From the NCBI GenBank assembly GCA_021783685.1, contig JAJXTQ010000027.1, forward strand, positions 1-11,967: a stretch of DNA of 11,967 nucleotides, given 5' to 3'. A program made the translations under genes and the position numbers. Source of the DNA: Pseudomonadota bacterium. GTDB lineage: Bacteria; Pseudomonadota; Gammaproteobacteria; UBA5335. The notes beneath the pieces are model-generated. The model was given only the letters and a program-made list of their open reading frames with translations. It was not told the DNA's origin and made no database searches. Each line of letters opens with the position of its first letter. Position 1 is the stretch's first letter. Below are positions 1 through 7,236 of this stretch, one piece after another.

Positions 1-281
1 TGGATCAGTGCCAGCGTTGCCGCATCGAGCGGCGGGACGGCGTCGATCACACGCGCACAATCGCGCAGTTGATCCCGGGGGACGCGCGTTTGCGTGGACG
101 CGCCGATCACCCAACCCGTGGCCTCCCGCTTGCCCAGCGGGACCTGGACCCGGCAATGCAGCGGCGCCGGGCCGCTCCAGCCCGGCGGCGGCAGGTAATC
201 GAGGACGCGGTCCAACCCGCCCAGCATCACGACCTGCCAGATGGCGGACAGCGTCTCTGCGCTCCCGTCACCTGCCGGCAC
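1..281 (-). CDS. priA: PriA, primosomal replication-restart helicase (N-terminal fragment, runs off left edge)
   Basis: PriA is the superfamily 2 DNA helicase that recognises stalled forks and reloads the replisome. Only the first 93 codons are present. They match the 3'-DNA-binding (N-terminal) domain: a beta-strand ending in DRVLDYLPP (residues 24-32; E. coli has RTFDYLLP), the strand VQVPLGKRE (45-53; E. coli RVPFGKQQ), GWVIG (56-60), and a DAVPPLD segment (80-86) like E. coli LDSEPVF. The chosen start is GTG at 281, the first ATG/GTG/TTG after an in-frame stop. It has only a weak ribosome site and leaves about ten more N-terminal residues than E. coli PriA. An ATG at residue 19 would cut into the conserved first strand, so it is less likely. 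The helicase and zinc-binding parts lie outside the window. The upstream region carries DnaA boxes. Family assignment rests on these motifs and is fairly secure. Confidence 0.83.
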   Translation of the reverse strand, partial: MPAGDGSAETLSAIWQVVMLGGLDRVLDYLPPPGWSGPAPLHCRVQVPLGKREATGWVIGASTQTRVPRDQLRDCARVIDAVPPLDAATLALI

Positions 282-310
282 GTTGACGCCCGTCAGATAT
301 CCACCGAATG

Positions 311-319
311 TGTGGATAA
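311..319 (-). promoter_or_regulatory. DnaA box (perfect TTATCCACA)
   Basis: The minus strand reads TTATCCACA, the highest-affinity form of the DnaA box known from E. coli. It sits 30 bases before the priA GTG start and 3 bases from a second near-consensus box in the same orientation. Confidence 0.6.
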
Positions 320-322
320 GTC

Positions 323-331
323 TGTGGAAAA
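323..331 (-). promoter_or_regulatory. DnaA box, one mismatch (TTTTCCACA)
   Basis: The minus strand reads TTTTCCACA, differing from TTATCCACA at one position. It is the same way round as the box at 311-319, with a 12-base start-to-start spacing, so the two boxes face the same side of the helix to within about a turn. Cooperative binding is an inference. Confidence 0.4.
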
Positions 332-495
332 CACGCGCACAAGTTCATCAAGTGGTGTTCTGTCAGAGGCTTGGCCATCCTGGCCACAAGTTGACCGTTT
401 CGTGACCATATGAAAATCAATTGGATGACTCGAACTCTGGACGCGCTTTCCAACTATCAGGCCTAGCATCCGGATCACAGGACGATGTTCCACTC

Positions 496-504
496 TGTGC
501 ATAA
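496..504 (-). promoter_or_regulatory. DnaA box (perfect TTATGCACA)
   Basis: The minus strand reads TTATGCACA, which fits TTATNCACA exactly. It has the same orientation as the two boxes near priA, about 175 bases away. It lies 27 bases from the hairpin that ends the pnt operon. The minus strand directly before it reads TTGAC, overlapping the box, so the same site could be part of a -35 element; I could not pair it with a good -10. Confidence 0.5.
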
Positions 505-530
505 GTCAAGGCCGCCCGCCGCGTCGCCAC

Positions 531-560
531 AAAAAAAGGCCGGCGGAGCGCCGGCCTTTT
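531..560 (-). terminator. Strong intrinsic terminator of the pnt operon
   Basis: Arms GGCCGGCG (538-545) and CGCCGGCC (549-556) pair perfectly over 8 bases around a 3-base loop. On the minus strand the stem is followed by seven T (531-537) and preceded by four A (557-560), which lengthen the stem. The T run favours the minus direction, so this ends the pntAA-pntAB-pntB transcript 15 bases after the pntB stop codon. The T run on the plus side is four, so it may also work weakly in that direction. Confidence 0.92.
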
Positions 561-575
561 GACGCCTGCGGGCGC

Positions 576-1973
576 TCAAAGCTCCTTGATGGCAGCGATG
601 AGCTGTGCGGCCATTTCCTGGCCGTCCCCGTAGAGCATGCGCGTGTTGTCGAGCGTGAACAGGGCGTTCTCGATGCCGGAGAAACCGGTCCCCTTGCCAC
701 GCTTGACGACCAGCACGTTCTTGGCCTGATCGACGTTGAGGATGGGCATGCCGTAGATCGGGCTTTCCGGATTGGTGCGCGCCATCGGGTTGACCACGTC
801 GTTCGCGCCGATCACGAGCGCCGCGTCCGCGCTCGGGAACTCCGAGTTGATTTCCTCGAGGTCGTAGATGATGTCATAGGGTACGCCGGCTTCGGCCAGC
901 AGCACGTTCATGTGCCCCGGCATGCGGCCGGCAACCGGGTGGATGGCAAACTTCACCGTCACGCCCCGCGCGATCAGCAGCTGGCACAGTTCCCAGACCT
1001 TGTGCTGGGCCTGGGCTACGGCCATGCCGTAGCCCGGCACGATGATCACCTTGTTGGCATAGGCCATCAGCACGCCGGCATCGGAGGGCTCGATGGATTT
1101 GAGCGTGCCGCCGCTTTCGCCTGCCGCCACGGCTTCGCCCGCGCCGCCGAAGTTGCTGAACAGCACGTTGGTGATGGGCCGGTTCATGGCCTTGGCCATG
1201 AGCTGCGTCAGCAGTGTGCCCGCCGCGCCCACCACCGTGCCGGCGATGATCATGGCGGCGTTGTTCAGCACATAGCCTTCGAAGGCCACGGCGAGGCCCG
1301 TCAGGGCGTTGTAGAGCGAGATCACCACCGGCATGTCGGCCCCGCCGATGGGCAGTGTCATGCTCACGCCCAAGGCCAGCGCGAGCAGGAAGAACAGCAG
1401 GATGCTGAAACCGCCGGCCGTGCCGCCCTGCGCCACGATGTAGACGCCCAGCAGCGCCGTCACCGCGAACAGGCCCAGGTTCAGCAGGTGCTGGTTGGGG
1501 AAGCGCACCGGCTTCTTGATGAGTTCCTGGAGCTTGCCGAAGGCGATCAGGCTGCCGCTGAAGGACACGCTGCCGATCACGGCGCCGATCACGGCGAGGG
1601 TGAGCGCCACGCCGGCATGGTGGCCCTTGCCGCCGAGTTCGACCGCCGCAATGGCGGCCGCGGCGCCGCCGCCCATGCCGTTGTAGAGGGCGATCATCTG
1701 CGGCATGTCGGTCATGGCGACGCGCTTGCCGGAGATCCAGGCCGCGCCGCCACCGATGGCGATGGCGAGCAGCAGGAAGAAGTATTTGAAAAAGCCCATC
1801 TCGCCCAGGTGCGGGTGGCCGAGGGTGACCAGGGTGGCGACCACCATGCCGGCACCCGCCCACAGAATGCCGCTGCGAGCGGTCTTGGGCGAGGCCATGC
1901 GCTTGAGGCCGAGGATGAACAGGGCCGCGGTGGCGAAATAGGCCAGGTTGATGAAAGCGCCGGGTTCATTCAT
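576..1973 (-). CDS. pntB: NAD(P) transhydrogenase subunit beta
   Basis: Membrane and NADP(H)-binding subunit of the proton-pumping transhydrogenase, which reduces NADP+ with NADH while protons enter the cell. It has 465 residues, against 462 in E. coli PntB. The first ~260 residues are a chain of hydrophobic helices (domain II). The C-terminal third is the NADP(H) domain III, with GYGMAVAQAQ (314-323), IHPVAGRMPGHMNVLLAEA (344-362), GANDVVNP (389-396) and KRGKGTGFSG (424-433). The E. coli proton-channel residue His91 aligns with Asn98 here (codon 1680-1682), while the small subunit PntAB carries a histidine at residue 41. The gene begins 3 bases after the pntAB stop, so the two are very probably cotranscribed and translationally coupled. 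A purine-rich AAAGGGG lies about 13 bases before the ATG, inside pntAB. Confidence 0.97.
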   Translation of the reverse strand: MNEPGAFINLAYFATAALFILGLKRMASPKTARSGILWAGAGMVVATLVTLGHPHLGEMGFFKYFFLLLAIAIGGGAAWISGKRVAMTDMPQMIALYNGMGGGAAAAIAAVELGGKGHHAGVALTLAVIGAVIGSVSFSGSLIAFGKLQELIKKPVRFPNQHLLNLGLFAVTALLGVYIVAQGGTAGGFSILLFFLLALALGVSMTLPIGGADMPVVISLYNALTGLAVAFEGYVLNNAAMIIAGTVVGAAGTLLTQLMAKAMNRPITNVLFSNFGGAGEAVAAGESGGTLKSIEPSDAGVLMAYANKVIIVPGYGMAVAQAQHKVWELCQLLIARGVTVKFAIHPVAGRMPGHMNVLLAEAGVPYDIIYDLEEINSEFPSADAALVIGANDVVNPMARTNPESPIYGMPILNVDQAKNVLVVKRGKGTGFSGIENALFTLDNTRMLYGDGQEMAAQLIAAIKEL

Positions 1974-1976
1974 GGC

Positions 1977-2267
1977 TCATTTTTCCCCTTTGCTGCTCTT
2001 GAACATGTCCAGCATGCGCTCGGTCACCACATAGCCGCCGGCCGCATTGCCGGCCGCCAGGACGACGCCCAGGAAGGCCACCAGTTGCGTGAAGAAGCCT
2101 TCGGCCTGACCGAAGGCCACCATGGCGCCCACCAGCACGATGCCGTGGACGAAGTTGGAGCCCGACATCAGCGGCGTGTGCAGGATGGCGGGTACGCGAC
2201 CGATGATTTCATAGCCGGTGAAGGCCGCCAGCATGAAGATGTAGAGCGCGGTGAATCCCTCGATCAT
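1977..2267 (-). CDS. pntAB: NAD(P) transhydrogenase subunit alpha part 2 (small membrane subunit)
   Basis: Small membrane subunit of 96 residues, equivalent to the C-terminal membrane part of E. coli PntA and encoded separately as in Rhodospirillum rubrum. It has about three hydrophobic helices (roughly 5-21, 39-57 and 59-80). The conserved run GYEIIGRVPAILHTPLMSGSN spans residues 18-38 and is followed by FVHG with His41. The start is ATG at 2267: a perfect AAGGAGG lies 6 bases upstream (2274-2280), and the ATG overlaps the pntAA stop as ATGA. A longer in-frame reading to 2360 lies wholly inside pntAA and is not the real protein. With PntB it forms the proton channel and docks PntAA on the cytoplasmic face. 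Confidence 0.95.
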   Translation of the reverse strand: MIEGFTALYIFMLAAFTGYEIIGRVPAILHTPLMSGSNFVHGIVLVGAMVAFGQAEGFFTQLVAFLGVVLAAGNAAGGYVVTERMLDMFKSSKGEK

Positions 2268-3397
2268 GGCGTGCCTCCTTCGATCATCTGACGCGTGGGT
2301 TCGTGCTTGATTTCGCCGGCATGGGTGACGACGCTCCGGGCGAGGATCTCGTCCTCCCAATCGATCGTGAGCGCGCCATCCTTCAGCATCAGGCCCAGGA
2401 AGTTCTGCAGGTTCTTGGCGTACATCTCGCTCGCGTGCTCGGCCATCGAGCTGGGGACGTTGAGCGGGCCATGGATGACGACATCGCCGATCTGAATGGT
2501 CTCGCCGGGCGCCGTGAGCGCGCAGTTGCCACCGGTCTCGGCGGCCAGGTCGACGATGACGGCGCCGGACTTCATGCCCCGGACCATGTCCTCGGAGACG
2601 ATCTTGGGTGCCGCGCGGCCGGGAATGGCGGCGGTGCAGATGAGGACGTCGGCCTTGGCGATGTGCTGGGCCAGCAGGGCCTGCTGCCGCTGCTTTTCCT
2701 CATCCGTCAGCTCGCGCGCATAGCCGCCGGCGGCGTCGGCCTTCACGTCCAGCGCGACGAACTTGGCGCCGAGCGATTCCACCTGTTCCTTGGCGGCGCT
2801 GCGCACGTCATAGCCTTCCACCTGGGCGCCGAGGCGCTTGGCGGTGGCGATCGCCTGCAGACCGGCCACGCCGGCGCCGATGACCAGCACCTTGGCGGGG
2901 CGGATGGTGCCGGCGGCCGTGGTGAGCATCGGAAAGAAGCGCCCCAGCAGGCTCGCGCCCATGAGCGCCGCCTTGTAGCCCGCCACCGCGGCCTGCGAGG
3001 ACAGCGCGTCCATCGACTGCGCGCGGGAAATGCGCGGGATCAGTTCGACGGCGAAGGCCGTGATGCGTCGGGACTGCAGGCGCTTGACTGCCTCGGGATG
3101 CTGATGCGGGGCCAAAAAGCCGATCAGGACGGACTCCTCGGGCATCAGCTCGATCTCGGCCAGCGTCGGCGGCTGGACCTTGAGGATCACCTGCGCGCCC
3201 GCGAACACGGCTGCGGCATCGACGGCCAGCTCGGCGCCGACATAGGCGCTGTCGGGCGTGCGGATACCCGCCCCGGCGCCCTGCTCGATGCGCACGGCGG
3301 CGCCCTGGTCGGCGAGCTTGGCGGCGACGGCAGGCACGAGCGCGACGCGCTGCTCGCCCGCGAGAATTTCCTTAGGCACGGCAAGGGTAATGGGCAT
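2264..3397 (-). CDS. pntAA: NAD(P) transhydrogenase subunit alpha part 1 (NAD(H)-binding)
   Basis: Peripheral NAD(H)-binding domain I of transhydrogenase, 377 residues, related to alanine dehydrogenase. The R. rubrum homologue has about 384. Visible motifs: PKEILAGEQRVALVPA (8-23), the RQD loop (R122, Q127, D130) in RISRAQSMDAL, the Rossmann glycines GAGVAGL (174-180), the NAD-ribose acid in GYDVR (D197), and IVDLAAETGGN (281-291). The start is ATG at 3397, preceded by GGAGAG about 4 bases away; the reading frame extends to 3454 but the extra residues have no family match. It ends in a 4-base ATGA overlap with pntAB. No good promoter is visible in the 169 bases upstream. Confidence 0.97.
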   Translation of the reverse strand: MPITLAVPKEILAGEQRVALVPAVAAKLADQGAAVRIEQGAGAGIRTPDSAYVGAELAVDAAAVFAGAQVILKVQPPTLAEIELMPEESVLIGFLAPHQHPEAVKRLQSRRITAFAVELIPRISRAQSMDALSSQAAVAGYKAALMGASLLGRFFPMLTTAAGTIRPAKVLVIGAGVAGLQAIATAKRLGAQVEGYDVRSAAKEQVESLGAKFVALDVKADAAGGYARELTDEEKQRQQALLAQHIAKADVLICTAAIPGRAAPKIVSEDMVRGMKSGAVIVDLAAETGGNCALTAPGETIQIGDVVIHGPLNVPSSMAEHASEMYAKNLQNFLGLMLKDGALTIDWEDEILARSVVTHAGEIKHEPTRQMIEGGTP

Positions 3398-3514
3398 GGG
3401 TCTCTCCACGGCCTGGATAGCGTTCGTTCTGGTCGCCCGCCGGCTGCCGTCCAACGGACGCTTTGGCAGCGGCGCGCGAAAAAGCCTCGAAATGCGAGAC
3501 GACGCGCGATTACA

Positions 3515-3533
3515 TCACCCCGGCGGGGGGTGA
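3515..3533. repeat. Small inverted repeat between purK and pntAA
   Basis: TCACCCC (3515-3521) and GGGGTGA (3527-3533) form a perfect 7-base stem with a 5-base loop, 34 bases after the purK stop. No T run follows directly on the minus strand; five T occur about 30 bases further on (3479-3483). It may help end the purK transcript or shape the pntAA leader, but it is not a textbook terminator. Confidence 0.3.
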
Positions 3534-3566
3534 GGCAACCGGAAAACGATGGCGGTCGCGCGAGGA

Positions 3567-4655
3567 TCAGGACGCGATCAGCAGCCCCTCGAGCGCCTCC
3601 AGCCGCTGGATCAGATGCGCGTCGTCCGGTGCGGTGACGGTGATATGGCCCAGCTTGCGGCCCGGCCGCGGGCTTTTGCCATAGTCGTGGACGTGGGTGC
3701 CGGGGATGGCGAGCACCCGTCCCGTGTCGGGCATGACCCCCAGACAATTGCGCATGGCGCACGGCCCGGTGAGCCCGGTCTCGCCGAGCGGCCAGTCCAG
3801 AATGGCGCGCAGGTGGTTCTCGAACTGGCTGGTGACCGCGCCTTCGATGGTCCAATGGCCGGAGTTGTGCACCCGCGGCGCGAATTCATTGGCGAGCAGC
3901 CCCGCCGCGCAGTCGAACAGTTCGAGCGCCAGCACACCGACATAGTCGAGCTGGTCCAGCAGACGCCGGCCGTAGGCTTCGGCCTGTGCCTGCAGTGCCG
4001 GGTGCGGCAGGGCCGGACGGCTCATGTCGAGGACGCCGCCGCGATGCACGTTCTCGGCCAGGGGATAGAATGCCGTCTCGCCGCTCGGGCGGCGCGCGGC
4101 GATCAGGGACAGCTCACGGCGGAAGGCCACGACGCCCTCCAGAATCAGGTCCTGGCCACCGAGCTGGTGCCAGGCGGCCGCGCAGTCGGCGCTCTCGCGC
4201 AACCAGACCTGCCCCTTGCCGTCGTAACCGAAGCGGCGCGTCTTGAGGATGGCGGGCAGACCGATCTGCCCTGCGGCGGCCACCAGCTCGGCCAGGCTGT
4301 CCACGGCCTGGAACGGCGCGGTGGGAATGCCCAGGCTGCGGAACAGGGTTTTTTCCCGCAGCCGGTCCTGGGACTGAGCGAGCGCCTGCGGCGACGGATG
4401 GAGGGGAATGCGCCCCGCCAGATAGGCCGCGGCGTCCACCGGGACGTTCTCGAAATCGAAGGTGGCGAGCTGACACTGCGTGGAAAGCCGGTCGAGGGCG
4501 GCGCGATCGGCATAGTCCGCGATCAACTGCGCGCCGACGCGACTGCCGGGGGCATCCGGCTGCGGATCGAGGAAGCAGGCCTTGATGCCAAGCGGAACGC
4601 CTGCCAGCGCCAGCATCTGGCCCAGCTGGCCCGCGCCCAGGATGGCGAGATTCAT
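3567..4655 (-). CDS. purK: N5-carboxyaminoimidazole ribonucleotide synthase
   Basis: ATP-grasp enzyme of 362 residues (E. coli 355) that uses ATP and bicarbonate to convert AIR to N5-CAIR in purine synthesis. The N-terminal nucleotide-fold motif is GAGQLGQM (7-14). TFDFENV (65-71) follows, then the ATP-grasp glycine-rich loop [12 protein letters not shown] (138-149), the metal-binding region with E245, and [14 protein letters not shown] (256-269), a PurK signature. The start codon overlaps the purE stop by 4 bases (ATGA at 4655-4652), indicating translational coupling. PurK passes its unstable product to PurE, so the shared transcript makes sense. No intrinsic terminator with a T run follows. 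Confidence 0.97.
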   Translation of the reverse strand: MNLAILGAGQLGQMLALAGVPLGIKACFLDPQPDAPGSRVGAQLIADYADRAALDRLSTQCQLATFDFENVPVDAAAYLAGRIPLHPSPQALAQSQDRLREKTLFRSLGIPTAPFQAVDSLAELVAAAGQIGLPAILKTRRFGYDGKGQVWLRESADCAAAWHQLGGQDLILEGVVAFRRELSLIAARRPSGETAFYPLAENVHRGGVLDMSRPALPHPALQAQAEAYGRRLLDQLDYVGVLALELFDCAAGLLANEFAPRVHNSGHWTIEGAVTSQFENHLRAILDWPLGETGLTGPCAMRNCLGVMPDTGRVLAIPGTHVHDYGKSPRPGRKLGHITVTAPDDAHLIQRLEALEGLLIAS

Positions 4656-5146
4656 GGGGCTTGCCGCGGATCGGGCCGGGCCAGCACCCGCTCACGCTGC
4701 TCGCTGCGAAAACGCTCGACTGCGGCCATGACGGCCGGCTCGCTCAGACCGACGATGGCCGCCGCCAGCAGGGCCGCATTGACGGCCCCGGCGGTGCCGA
4801 TGGCCAGCGTGCCGACGGGGATGCCGGCGGGCATCTGCACGATGGAAAGCAGGGAATCCATGCCGTTGAGGGCGCGCGACTGGATCGGCACGCCCAAAAC
4901 CGGCAGTGCCGTCTTGGCCGCCAGCATGCCCGGCAGGTGCGCAGCGCCGCCGGCGCCGGCGATGAGCACCTGCAAGCCGCGGGTGCGCGCCGTTTCCGCA
5001 TACGCGAACAACAGATCGGGCGTGCGGTGCGCCGACACCACGCGGGTTTCATGTGCAAGCTGCAGCGCGTCGAGCGTCTGGGACGCTTCCTTCAGCGTGT
5101 CCCAGTCCGATTGACTGCCCATGACGAGACCGATCAGCGGATTCAT
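4652..5146 (-). CDS. purE: N5-carboxyaminoimidazole ribonucleotide mutase (class I PurE)
   Basis: Mutase that moves the carboxyl group of N5-CAIR to give CAIR, directly after PurK. It has 164 residues, close to E. coli PurE at 169. Class I signatures are GSQSDW (10-15), the catalytic histidine in SAHRTP (38-43, H40), [12 protein letters not shown] (63-74), PVLGVPIQS (82-90) and [11 protein letters not shown] (103-113). The start is ATG at 5146, followed at once by the hydrophobic first strand LIGLVMGS. It lies 43 bases after the fxsA stop on the same strand, so it could be cotranscribed with fxsA or have its own promoter; I see no convincing -35/-10 pair in the gap. Confidence 0.97.
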   Translation of the reverse strand: MNPLIGLVMGSQSDWDTLKEASQTLDALQLAHETRVVSAHRTPDLLFAYAETARTRGLQVLIAGAGGAAHLPGMLAAKTALPVLGVPIQSRALNGMDSLLSIVQMPAGIPVGTLAIGTAGAVNAALLAAAIVGLSEPAVMAAVERFRSEQRERVLARPDPRQAP

Positions 5147-5189
5147 GGCCGCGGATTCTACCCGATCGGACGCAAGAGGCCGAATTTGC

Positions 5190-5639
5190 TCACGGATCGC
5201 GTGGCCGGCTGGTCTTGCGAATGACCTCGCCTTCCACCACGCGGCCTGTGGCGGCGTCTGGCGGCGCAGCGGGGATGAAGCGCGCGACGCTGGCCGCGAG
5301 GCCGCGCGCCACCCGCCGACGGGTCTGGGGCCAGAGCAGCGCCAGTCCGAGCAGATCGCTCAAGGGGCCGGGCAAGAGCAGCAACAGGCCCGCGACGAAC
5401 AACAGCGCCTGCTCCCAGTTGCGGGCGACCCTTGCCGGATCGGGATCGTCGGGCAGGCGGCTGAGCGTCTGCAACGAAGGCCGTCCGGCGCGCCGGATCA
5501 GCCAGATGCCGAGCGCGCCGGTGGCCGCGATGAGCAGCAGCAGCGGCGCGGCGCCCAGCCGCATGCCCAGCCGGCCCAGCAGGAAGATCTCGGCCAGGGG
5601 GATTACGGCAAGCATCGGCCAGAGGGGCACTCGCGGCAT
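5190..5639 (-). CDS. fxsA: FxsA family inner-membrane protein
   Basis: Small membrane protein of 149 residues (E. coli FxsA is 158). In E. coli, overproduced FxsA relieves exclusion of phage T7 by the F plasmid; its normal role is unknown. Family hallmarks are [17 protein letters not shown] (13-29), a helix ending in [11 protein letters not shown] (43-53), then [25 protein letters not shown] (83-107), and a short hydrophilic tail with VVEGEV (134-139). About three to four hydrophobic segments are visible. The start at 5639 gives the usual family N-terminus; the reading frame runs upstream to 5864 but that part overlaps the DUF1345 gene on the other strand. The ribosome site is poor. It is divergent from DUF1345 and upstream of purE. 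Confidence 0.88.
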   Translation of the reverse strand: MPRVPLWPMLAVIPLAEIFLLGRLGMRLGAAPLLLLIAATGALGIWLIRRAGRPSLQTLSRLPDDPDPARVARNWEQALLFVAGLLLLLPGPLSDLLGLALLWPQTRRRVARGLAASVARFIPAAPPDAATGRVVEGEVIRKTSRPRDP

Positions 5640-5718
5640 GCGGAAGAAAGCCTCGCGAAACGGTATGGTATTCCTGCCTCGAGCATAAGATGATCGACTG
5701 CGGAGGGAAAGCTCAGGC

Positions 5719-6354
5719 ATGACCCGCACCGAACCGGATGCTTCCCAGGGACTGGCCCATGATTGGTTGTGGCTGGCCATCGTGCTCGGCACCTGCACCG
5801 GGGCCGTCGCGGCGCTGGGCGTCGGCCTCGCCGCACCCGACGCCCTGCTGGTCGGTTTCGACACCGGCTGCGTGATCTATCTCGCATTGACCGGACGGCG
5901 CGCGCTGGGCCTCGACGCCGCGGCCCTGAAGACACGCATCGAAGCGCTGGACGAAGGGCGCCGGCCGTGGGTCGTCATGGGGATCGGCCTGCTGGTCACG
6001 ACCGTGGTCATGGTGGCGCTGGTGGTCGAACTCAAGGCCAGGGAGACCCCTTCGGCCTGGGCCCTCGGCCTGGCGGCGGCCAGCCTGGTGCTGGTGTGGC
6101 TGTTCTTCAACGTGCTCTTTGCGTTGCATTACGCCGACCAGTACTACAGCCGCGGCGGCTTGAGCTTTCCAGAGGATCAGGCCCCGGATACGCAGGACTT
6201 TCTCTATTTTGCGTTCACCATCGGCATGACCTTCCAGGTGTCGGACGTGGCGGTGACGAGTCACGGCCTGCGGCGGCGAGTCCTCGTGCACAGCCTGCTG
6301 GCGTTCGTTTTCAATGTCATCATCGTGGCGCTGTCGGTCAACATGGCCGCCTGA
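5719..6354 (+). CDS. DUF1345 domain membrane protein
   Basis: Membrane protein of unknown function, 211 residues, with about six hydrophobic stretches (roughly 17-38, 43-57, 85-105, 113-135, 160-176 and 188-208). DUF1345 features are ALHYADQYY (135-143), GGLSFPEDQAPDTQDFLYF (146-164) and FTIGMTFQVSDV (166-177), a loop and helix rich in conserved Asp, Tyr and Pro. The start ATG at 5719 has GGAGGG (5702-5707) 11 bases upstream, a little far but usable. It is divergent from fxsA across a 79-base gap and is followed by a separate glycine-zipper gene 146 bases later. Nothing nearby indicates a substrate. Family naming is confident; function is not known. Confidence 0.85.
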   Translation: MTRTEPDASQGLAHDWLWLAIVLGTCTGAVAALGVGLAAPDALLVGFDTGCVIYLALTGRRALGLDAAALKTRIEALDEGRRPWVVMGIGLLVTTVVMVALVVELKARETPSAWALGLAAASLVLVWLFFNVLFALHYADQYYSRGGLSFPEDQAPDTQDFLYFAFTIGMTFQVSDVAVTSHGLRRRVLVHSLLAFVFNVIIVALSVNMAA

Positions 6355-6445
6355 GCCGCCCCCCCGTCGGGACCGATCTGTTGCTCGGGAGCGACAACTG
6401 GCCGTCCCGGGCCGTTTCGACTTAAATTGAGACGTTGCGCGGTCC

Positions 6446-6460
6446 GGCCCATGGTGGGCC
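6446..6460. repeat. Short inverted repeat in the leader of the glycine-zipper gene
   Basis: GGCCCA (6446-6451) and TGGGCC (6455-6460) pair perfectly with a 3-base loop, 40 bases before the ATG at 6501. The 146-base gap between DUF1345 and this gene also has an AT patch, TTAAAT at 6423-6428, which could be a -10 element, though no matching -35 is clear. The hairpin would then lie in the 5' leader. No T run follows, so it is not an intrinsic terminator. Confidence 0.3.
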
Positions 6461-6500
6461 ACCGCGGCGCAGCGCCCGCTTCCGCCTGTCGAGGCCTGTC

Positions 6501-7184
6501 ATGGAAACGAATCAACGTCGATTGCACCCCCTGATCGCGGCGGCTGCCGTGTCGGTCATCCTGGCGTCCATGGTGGGGATCGCCGTCTTCATGGACTGGT
6601 TGCCACGGTCCGATTCCGCCGCCACGGGGATCCCCGCGGCGCCGGTCGCCGAAACTGCGCCGGAACCGGAGGCCACGGCTCCCGCATCCCCGCCGCCGAA
6701 GCCTGCGGTGCGCGCCGAGGCACCGGTGAGACACAAGCCGGTGGCTGCAAAACCCAAACCGGTCCCCGAGCCGGAGGAGGCCGCGGCCGTTCCGCAGCCG
6801 GTCGCGGCCGCGGAGCCGACACCCGTCGCCGCCCTGCCCACCTGTGGCAACTGCGGCGTGGTCGAATACGTCCAACCGCGGGAACAGCCCGCGAGCCCCG
6901 GCGCCGGCATGATCGGGACCGTGGTCGGCGGTGTGGTCGGCGGCGTGCTGGGCAATCAGGTCGGCTCGGGCAAGGGCAAAAAGCTGGCGACGGCGGCCGG
7001 CGCCGTCGGCGGCGCGCTGGCGGGGCGACGTATCGAGCAGTCGCGGCGCGGTCAGGCCATGAGCTACGAGATCGGGGTACGCTTCGAGGACGGCCGGTTG
7101 CAGACCTTTACGCAGGATACGCCGCCGAACGTATCGGCCGGTCAACGGGTACGCGTCACGGCCGGCACCGTGTTTCCGGAGTGA
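6501..7184 (+). CDS. Membrane-anchored glycine-zipper (Rick_17kDa/2TM-type) protein
   Basis: 227 residues, function unknown. An N-terminal hydrophobic helix (about 11-31) anchors the protein in the inner membrane. A long Pro/Ala/Glu-rich linker (about 40-112) suits spanning the periplasm. Then comes a CxxC pair (C115, C118) in TCGNCG, a glycine zipper (about 136-176) with regularly spaced Gly, including VVGGVVGGVLGNQVGSGKGK, and a C-terminal part (188-227) resembling the domain after the zipper in SlyB-like proteins. The start is ATG at 6501 with GAGG 6 bases upstream; an earlier in-frame ATG (6435) would add residues that hide the membrane anchor. Related proteins are common in beta/gammaproteobacteria and are linked to envelope integrity. 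Unlike SlyB it lacks a lipobox. Confidence 0.82.
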   Translation: METNQRRLHPLIAAAAVSVILASMVGIAVFMDWLPRSDSAATGIPAAPVAETAPEPEATAPASPPPKPAVRAEAPVRHKPVAAKPKPVPEPEEAAAVPQPVAAAEPTPVAALPTCGNCGVVEYVQPREQPASPGAGMIGTVVGGVVGGVLGNQVGSGKGKKLATAAGAVGGALAGRRIEQSRRGQAMSYEIGVRFEDGRLQTFTQDTPPNVSAGQRVRVTAGTVFPE

Positions 7185-7236
7185 GGGGCGCATCGTCCGC
7201 CGAACACGACCGATTGCCGCGCCCCGCGGCGTCGCC

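Larger units (their letters stand above)
282..530. other. Gene-free region with DnaA boxes: priA control region or candidate replication-origin segment
   Basis: About 250 bases between the priA start and the pntB terminator hold no convincing gene; the short reading frames here lack family resemblance and overlap each other. Seen directly: two perfect matches to the DnaA box TTATNCACA (minus strand, 311-319 and 496-504), a one-mismatch copy at 323-331, all in one orientation, and an AT-richer patch around 408-428 that includes AATCAATTGGATG, one mismatch from the IHF consensus. DnaA boxes plus an AT-rich unwinding zone and IHF site are typical of oriC, but three boxes are few and dnaA/dnaN are not visible. 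A DnaA-regulated promoter for priA explains the data equally well. Confidence 0.45.

Noticed and set aside
268..502. Two short minus-strand frames (61 and 69 codons) in the region before priA
   Set aside because: They overlap each other in different frames, cover the DnaA boxes, lack good ribosome sites and resemble no family I know.
576..3454. Long plus-strand reading frames (912-2291 and 2303-3637) opposite the pnt genes
   Set aside because: Their translations are His/Gly/Arg/Ala-rich shadow sequences with no recognisable domain, and the opposite strand carries clear pntB, pntAB and pntAA.
3549..5224. Long plus-strand reading frames opposite purK and purE
   Set aside because: GC-rich antisense frames of the well-supported purK and purE; composition is unlike a real protein and no ribosome site is evident.
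7185..7225. Inverted repeat GGGGCGC ... GCGCCCC between the convergent glycine-zipper and ExbD genes, a possible shared terminator
   Set aside because: The loop is 27 bases and no T run follows on either strand, so chance pairing in GC-rich DNA is more likely.
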